Assembly (NCBI GenBank): GCA_002102555.1
Contig: MCFL01000015.1
Location: 434,001 to 498,000 of the forward strand
From: Catenaria anguillulae PL171
Taxonomy: Eukaryota > Blastocladiomycota > Blastocladiomycetes > Blastocladiales > Catenariaceae
Direction of reading: 5' to 3'
DNA length: 64,000 bases
Shown here: positions 58,247 to 64,000 of the stretch, in pieces
How positions within the stretch are numbered: position 1 is the stretch's first letter
Layout of the letters: each line of letters opens with the position of its first letter
The notes under the pieces: model-generated
What the model saw: only the letters and a program-made list of their open reading frames with translations
Database searches by the model: none
What the model was told of the DNA's origin: nothing
Translations under genes and position numbers: made by a program

Positions 58247-59065
58247 TCACTCCACCTTCATGTACTCTGCCTTGCCAAACACCTCCATTCCCTTCCGCCT
58301 GCCCTCCTCCTCCCACCTCACCACGGCCCTTGCAATCTCAGGCGTGATGGGCGTCTTGCGCTGCTTGCCATAATCAAACACCACCAGCGTGCACGTCCCA
58401 TCGGCGACAAGCACACCTTGCCTGTGCGAAAAGGCAACATACTCAAGCACCACCCGATCCTTCGTGCTTCCGGCGCCGTCCGCCTCTTGTGAAATCAAGG
58501 CCTTCAACTCGTCCACATCCTTTTCACTCACGCGCAAAAAATAGGTCAACGTGTCAGGATAATGCACCTGTGCGCGGTACCGCGTCGTGACATTGGCCAC
58601 GATCGGGCCCGGAAATCCCGGCGTCGGGTGCGCAAACGAGTGCCGCTGGCCCTCGGGCAAGTGGCGTGAAAAGTCGATCAAGTATTGCATGCGGACAGAC
58701 TCAAAGTAGCGCATGAGACTGACGTTGTTGAGGTGGCCAAATGCGTCTTGGTCGCCCCATTGCACTTGAATGTGCAAGTGTGACGGGTAGGCTTGTGCGA
58801 GCGGGCGGACAGATGGGTGGAATTGTGCAGGGGCTGAGGCAAAGGGCCAAGGACCGTGTCCCGCGGCGATGGCGGGGTACCGAGAGTCGCTGCTGGAGAG
58901 ATACGGCGAGGACGAGATGGAGCGGCCGTGGGTGCCTGTGCCGTCATGGTATTCCTTGCCGAAGGGGCCAACGATGGCGATTCTGGCGGCGGCAGCCCGA
59001 GTTGAAGCCCATCGGAGAAGGCCTGCAGGTTGAACGAGTCGAGCGAGGGCGGAAGACATGGTCAT
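58247..59065 (-). CDS. Hot-dog-fold acyl-CoA thioesterase, 4HBT type
   Basis: Intact 272-residue ORF. An Ala/Arg-rich N-terminus (ATG 59065, MTMSSALARLVQPAGLLRWA) looks like a mitochondrial presequence. The hot-dog core begins at HIQVQWGDQDAFGHLNNVSL with the catalytic-type Asp and the HLNN block, then RYFESVRMQYL, a strand series (VANVTTRYRAQVHYPDTLTY) and VVLEYVAFSHRQGVLVADGT. Hydrolyses an acyl-CoA; the substrate is not predictable. Divergent to no close neighbour. Confidence 0.88.
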   Translation of the reverse strand: MTMSSALARLVQPAGLLRWASTRAAAARIAIVGPFGKEYHDGTGTHGRSISSSPYLSSSDSRYPAIAAGHGPWPFASAPAQFHPSVRPLAQAYPSHLHIQVQWGDQDAFGHLNNVSLMRYFESVRMQYLIDFSRHLPEGQRHSFAHPTPGFPGPIVANVTTRYRAQVHYPDTLTYFLRVSEKDVDELKALISQEADGAGSTKDRVVLEYVAFSHRQGVLVADGTCTLVVFDYGKQRKTPITPEIARAVVRWEEEGRRKGMEVFGKAEYMKVE

Positions 59066-59426
59066 TGAACTGTGTACTGTGTATCATAGGCAGGACTCGA
59101 AAGCATTTGCTGTACATACATATGTGACGACGCTGCCGTTGCCATGATGCAGTCTGACCGGATCGGCGGCCCATGATCGAAGAGGACGATCACGGCCCAA
59201 GAACGACCGCAAGATGACCTGGGCAATATGACCCCCAAGCTCTCCGTCTTGATACCCCATAGGAGTTTCGGGCTTGTTGTTGCGAGTCAGTCAGGGCAGG
59301 TACTTGCGCCGCCAATGACTCGAAAGAAATGGCAGAGCATACGTGCGAAGACAGCAGAGACGAATAGCTCGGACGCCAAGGATGACAGAAGAACTGACAA
59401 AGTACACTCAAGTGCGCGTGAAGGCC
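59066..59426. other. Intergenic, no gene seen
   Basis: Upstream of the thioesterase gene and downstream of the ubiquitin-like gene, both minus strand. A CATACATATG string near 59117 is the only palindromic feature noted. Confidence 0.3.
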
Positions 59427-60124
59427 TCAAAACTTGGAGATGAGTGGTGGAACGGCAAAGAGTAGGCAGTGTGTGTCGGCATGGTGGTGCTTGATTGCGA
59501 GGACTTTGCGGTATTCGAGCTCGACGACGTCGGAAACGGACGCAAAGTCCGGGCACTCGCGATCGAATCGGGTACGAATGTCGGAGAGGTCCATGTTGGC
59601 CAGGGATGCTTGGATGGCAGCCTGAGGGTCGATGGCGAGGGAGCCGAGTCGAGGGTGGTCAACGTGCTCGACGTGGGCGAGGGAGTTACGCGACATGGTG
59701 ACGAAGGGTGGGTTCCAAGTAGGCAAGAATATAGGTTGTGTGAGGCTACGAGTATGTGCACTGGAAATGAGGCACATCCAATACACCACTCAACAAGGAC
59801 CTAACAAGACAGCGACACACAACTGGATCAAAACTCTGAGCCAACCGAAGCACCAGGTGAGAGAGGTGAGCTGTGCACTCCTTGCCAAAACTGTACATAC
59901 TTCATTTCCAAAAACTCGAAATCCTCCGTTTGCTGACCGGCAAAGATCAAACGCTGGCGGGACGGCTGAATGTCTTCCTCATCGCAAATCAACTGCTTGA
60001 ACTGGACCACTCGAATATCACGTTCCAAGTTGATAACATTGCCAAACTTACCCGTGGTCTTGACAAACACCTGCCTCCCGTGCTGGCTCGCCTCCGAGAC
60101 CTGGGAATCGACGGAATCGGCCAT
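59427..60124 (-). CDS. Ubiquitin-like-domain protein
   Basis: Exon 1 (60124-59901, MADSVDSQVSEASQHGRQ) encodes a ubiquitin-fold N-terminal half: QVFVKTTGKFGNVINLE, FKQLICDEEDIQPSRQRLIF and AGQQTEDFEFLE. A donor GTATGT at 59900 and an acceptor TTTCCAG near 59757 join it in frame to a second exon ending at 59427. That exon reads SLTQPIFLPTWNPPFVTMSR and LEYRKVLAIKHHHADTH. The second half does not look like ubiquitin, so the product is a ubiquitin-like fusion or Ubl-plus-tail. It lacks a visible di-Gly end. The second exon might instead belong to another gene. The splice is my reading. Confidence 0.5.
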
Positions 60125-60333
60125 TTCGTACAAGGGGAGAAAGCTCACACGCTGACTCCGCTCGCACTGATACTTTTCCGGCCGTCCGACGAACCAGATG
60201 AGCTTGTTTGTCAAAGGCATGGAATCTGGCTTCATACTCACCTTTACAGACTCAGTCGAACATGTATGAGCAGTGAGTCAGCCTTCGCCATGAGCCCAAT
60301 GGCCATGCCACCCCATACATTGTTACACACACA

Positions 60334-62166
60334 ATGCAATTTGCTCCGTACTTGTCCTCGATCTTGTCTCGCCGGCCAGCCCGTTGTGCCACCAAAGCTG
60401 CCCTCGGTCGCCGCCTGCCGCAACCATCATCTTTGCATCATCCCTTACCCGTGATCGGCCAAGAACAGCGACGACTTCTGTCAATGTCAACCAATTCTGA
60501 GGCTCAATCACTGCTCCCTCTCGGCGTCTACATCCACTACCCGTACTGCCGCCACCGGTGCTCATACTGCGCCTTCAATGTCTACAAACTGCCAGCGGAA
60601 CCCAAGGCGCTTGTGTCGACCGAGCCTTACGCAGCCGAGATCAAGCATGCCTTCACGGGTCCGCCGCTCATGTCACAAGACGAGCGTGGGTTGGTGGTGC
60701 CAAAGTACAAGGTCAAGTCTGTGTACTTCGGCGGGGGAACGCCGTCGCTTGCTCCTTTATGTATGTGTGCCGGTGTTGTCACCATTATGGTTTCGAGAGA
60801 TGAAGCTGATTGTCTCACAATGAAGCTTGGTTCAAGGATTGCCTGGCGGCCATTCGTTCGCATGCGGCGCAAGTGGACGAGGATGTAGAGGTTACTGTTG
60901 AAGCCAATCCCTCGGTACGCTGGCGACGGTCGTCTTATATGTTTCGCACTTTTGCTCAGGCTGAGGTCATCATGTCTATGTAGGACGTTTCCAAAGAGTT
61001 TCTCCACCAGCTCCGCGACCTTGGCGTCAACCGTCTTTCTCTCGGAGCCCAATCGCTCGATCCTGCGACGCTTCGCCTGTTTGAGCGAGACCATTCCGTG
61101 GAAACTGCGACGAGGGCCGCTGAGTGGGCAAAGGAGGTGTTTCCTGGCCGAGTGTCATTGGATTTCATTTGGGTAGGAATGCTTTTTTCCTGTATGTCTC
61201 TGCCTCAAACTGATTCGTTTCTTATGTGCGCATTCAGGGAAGACCACAGCAATCGGTGAACCAGTGGCGGCAAGAGCTGACGCAAGTCCTCGATATCGCC
61301 GACGACCATTTGTCCCTTTACCAGCTGACGTTTGAGCGAGGAACAAGGTTCGGCCTCCCTAAATTCATATCTGCGCATGTCATTCGGGATTTGACATACT
61401 TTCCACGGGCCATTTTCGCCGCAGACTGTTTCGCAACTATGCCTCGAAACCCGCCGACATGCCCACAGAAGATACGCTTGCCGAAATGTACCACTTGACC
61501 ATCGACGTATGTGCATCCTTTCCTAACCCCTCATCGTGGCAAAGTGCTGTCTTTTCCGACTCACCAAATCAGCGCGTGTCACACTTTTAACAGCTGGCTC
61601 GATCCCGCGGTTTCAATCAATATGAAGTCAGCTCCTTTTCGAGGAATGGCGCCGTTGGCAAACACAACTTGGCCTACTGGCAAGGCTATGATTACCTGGG
61701 CATTGGCCCTGGCGCGCATGGCCGCGTGTCGTACTTGAACCCGACTGATTTGCGGGTGCGACGACGAGTCAAGACGGTCTGTATTCCGTCGCCGCCCACG
61801 TGGCAGGCCGCTTGTTTGCGGGATGGGCACGGGGTGGCCAAGCATACGGTCATGACTGAGGCGGAAAGTGTGCACGAGGCAATTGTGTTTGGTTTGCGGA
61901 TGAGGGAGATGGGTGTAGAGTGGGAGAGGGTACAGGAGGTGACTGGATGCGAAAGAGACGTGCGCGAGGTATGTTCGTTGTTCTGTTTGAGATTCGGTGC
62001 CGACACTATCCGCGCTCACTCTCCTCTGTACGCTGGACAGCATTTGGACATGGATCAAGTTGACAAGTTGGTTGCAGGTGGCTTGTTGGAGGTGAGTGAC
62101 GAGCGGTTGAGATGCACAGACAAGGGATTGGCTGTGGTCGACGCGATCCTGGTGAGAATATTGTAG
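60334..62166 (+). CDS. HemW/RSAD1-family radical SAM protein (heme chaperone)
   Basis: Probably a mitochondrial radical-SAM protein of the HemW group, related to oxygen-independent coproporphyrinogen oxidase but acting as heme chaperone. Exons 60334-60760, 60826-60914, 60984-61172, 61238-61347, 61425-61506 and 61594-62166 join in frame to 489 residues. The N-terminal 50 are Arg/Ser-rich like a presequence. C72, C76 and C79 in YCRHRCSYC form the C-x3-C-x2-C [4Fe-4S] site. Then SVYFGGGTPSLAP, TVEANPSDVSKEFLHQLRDL, GVNRLSLGAQS, SLDFIWGRPQQS, and YLGIGPGAHGRVSYLN follow. The C-terminal winged-helix-like region ends LAVVDAILVRIL. Donors GTATGT, GTACGC, GTAGGA, GTTCGG and GTATGT. Confidence 0.93.
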
Positions 62167-62454
62167 GATCTCGACATGCAACGTTGTCGGTGTGACGTCC
62201 ACGCTATCGTTAAGCAACGGATTTGGTGGGAGAATGGAACCTGCAGACTCACGAGGCTGTGGTCACGGGAAGAGTGAATCATGATCTTTTTTTTTTTTTT
62301 CGAGAGAGACACTGATGAACAGAGTTCTCTGCTTCAAATTCTGCCTTGTGACCCCTCACAAATCATTTTGTCTCTCAAGTGCGGCAGCGCATGCCAATGA
62401 AGTATTAATACATCTACTGCACTCCATACTCGAGCGTTTTATCAACTGTAAGCC

Positions 62455-63580
62455 ATGACCAGATCCATCCAGCTCCGTGTGCCCGCCTCGACCGCCAACC
62501 TTGGCCCCGGCTACGACTCGCTCGGCATGGCCCTGTCTCTCTACCTGACTGTGTCGGCCACACTCTCGCACGCCTCCGCCAATGACTCGCCCACCACGCC
62601 AAGCATTTCGCTCACCTACACTGGCGCCGAGCCGGGCGCCATCTCGCTCGACCCGTCGAAAAACCTCATCTCGCGCACATTGCTCGACACGCTACGTGCC
62701 GCACACACGTCGCTGCCCGCCAACTCGGTTCTATCAATTCACATTGACAACCCAATCCCACTGGGCCGTGGCCTCGGGTCGTCTGGATCGGCCGTTGTTG
62801 CGGGCGTCGTGCTGGCCAACTGGGCCGCACAGCTCGGATGGTCCAGGGACAAGTTGCTCCAGCACTGTGTGGCAATCGAAGGACATCCAGATAACGTTGC
62901 GCCCTCGCTCCTTGGCGGGTTTGTTGCATCCGTCATGTCGGGTTCTGGTCCCACGGCAGCACAGGACGCGGACCACGAGCCGCCAGTATACACGTTGCAA
63001 TTGCCGTTTGCAAAGGACAAGATCAAGCTGGTCGCCGTTGTTCCTGCATATCACACGCCCACCGACCTGGCAAGGGCCGCGCTGCCCAAGGCATATGCCG
63101 TGGGCCAAGTCGTGCACACGGTGCAACGAGCTGTCATGTTGACACATGTGCTGGGCAACCCAAATGTCCATGGCAAGGGCACACATTTGACCAAACAGGC
63201 GCTTGGGTGTTTGTTGGACGATGTCCTTCACCAGCCGTATCGGATGCATTTGGTTCGTTGTTTACCCACGGCTCGTCTTGGCCGCATGAATCGAAAGAGT
63301 TGTTTATCTGACTGTTGGTTGCTTGCAGATTCCCGGATTTCAACAACTCAAGTCTGCGCTCAACACAAACCCAGACGTGCTCGGCCTTTGCGTGTCCGGC
63401 GCGGGCCCAACCGTGCTCATCTTTTGCACACTTGATGTTGATGTTCCGCAGTTGACGAGTTCCATTGAGGTCGAGTACGCAAAGCTGCCACACCCTGAGC
63501 ATCCAGGCAAGGTTGGCATCGATGTGCTGGTGCTGCCCATTGAGTGTGCCGAGGAAGGTTCTCAGTGGACAGAATCTTGA
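62455..63580 (+). CDS. THR1: Homoserine kinase (GHMP kinase family)
   Basis: Phosphorylates L-homoserine with ATP in threonine biosynthesis, cytosolic. Exon 1 is 62455-63252, the intron 63253-63328 (GTTCGT to GCAG), exon 2 is 63329-63580; 349 residues. GHMP motif 1 is PASTANLGPGYDSLGMAL (from residue 10), the glycine-rich motif 2 PIPLGRGLGSSGSAVVAG at about 100-117, then HPDNVAPSLLGG, QPYRMHLIPGF across the junction, and motif 3 LCVSGAGPTVL. Length and motif order match fungal homoserine kinases. Confidence 0.94.
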
Positions 63581-64000
63581 CTTGCATAGGCCTGTCCGTC
63601 CACTTGGCTATTTATTGGTATGGGTAGCAAAGTGTCGTGTGCAGAGTGTATTTGTATGTCGAATGGAGCTAGCTTGAAGGCAATGGTGCGGTACTGAAAT
63701 GGAGAATCAATGGAAACACAAAAAGCAGAGGGAAATATGGAAATCAATCAAGAGCTCGAGTCGGAACAACAACGTCGGGCAAGAGAGGGCGGAACCGCGA
63801 TGGCAAAAACACAAGGAACACGAACGAACTAACAATCAAGAACCAAGTGCAAGCACCAAATGTGAAAGAGGAATAGGGAAAGGGTATGAAGAAAAGGGGA
63901 GTAGAGACCCCACACACACACACAACAAGCAGCCAGGACAACTAACAGCAACAAGGGCAACCAGGGAGGGAATCCACAGCAATTGAGAAAACAGGTTCAT
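63581..64000. other. 3' flank of homoserine kinase, no further gene seen
   Basis: A-rich toward the end of the window; a short CA microsatellite lies near 63908. No coding signal. Confidence 0.35.

Noticed and set aside
59894-59901. TGTACATA strings (e.g. near 26303, 50390, 59894) as a shared Pumilio-type element
   Set aside because: Only one or two lie clearly in 3' UTRs; the one at 59894 is a GTATGTACA splice donor on the minus strand. Too few to call.

Overview
The window is nuclear DNA of a GC-rich, flagellated (zoosporic) fungus, most like Blastocladiomycota or a chytrid. This rests on content, not on a database search. Genes are dense and on both strands, most have short introns of about 56-145 bp, and the protein families are fungal or opisthokont (SWI/SNF ATPase, CAF-1, cerevisin-like subtilases, homoserine kinase, complex I 21 kDa subunit, DUF6604). 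Two axonemal genes, an NME5/RSP23-like kinase and CFAP144/FAM183, point to a lineage that still builds a motile cilium.

Layout. 0.2-2.2 kb: F-box protein (+). 2.7-6.7 kb: CAF-1 large subunit plus an acidic unidentified 3' part (-). 7.1-9.3 kb: Ser-rich disordered protein (+). 10.0-11.6 kb: secreted subtilase (+). 12.3-16.7 kb: SNF2/STH1-type remodeller with HSA domain and bromodomain (+). 17.0-20.6 kb: two tandem multi-spanning membrane paralogues (family A, -). 21.5-22.7 kb: unknown gene (+). 22.8-25.0 kb: long coiled-coil protein (-). 25.4-26.2 kb: eIF1 (+). 26.6-28.6 kb: SETD3-like SET methyltransferase (-). 29.0-29.7 kb: complex I subunit (-). 30.2-34.9 kb: three paralogues of a second multi-spanning family (family B). 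35.4-37.6 kb: two tandem Cys-rich single-pass surface proteins sharing a tail motif (+). 37.6-40.5 kb: multi-BRCT protein (-). 40.8-41.9 kb: NME5-like (+). 42.2-43.8 kb: degraded, inverted partial copy of the DUF6604 gene. 44.1-44.7 kb: CFAP144 (-). 45.3-48.3 kb: intact DUF6604 gene (-). 48.7-50.2 kb: second F-box protein (+). 50.4-53.5 kb: P2-type cation ATPase (-). 54.1-54.7 kb: PPxY membrane protein (-). 56.0-57.7 kb: cerevisin-like subtilase (+). 58.2-59.1 kb: hot-dog thioesterase (-). 59.4-60.1 kb: ubiquitin-like gene (-). 60.3-62.2 kb: HemW/RSAD1 radical SAM protein (+). 62.5-63.6 kb: homoserine kinase (+).

The most unusual part is 30-37.6 kb, where three membrane paralogues sit next to two paralogous Cys-rich receptor-like proteins; with the family A pair at 17-20.6 kb, the window carries seven tandemly duplicated membrane genes with no function I recognise. 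Two properties of the sequence itself also matter to users. The 5' splice sites are strongly biased to GTACG. Conserved genes in roughly the first 18 kb are broken by single-base indels that look like assembly errors, so automatic gene models there will be wrong.
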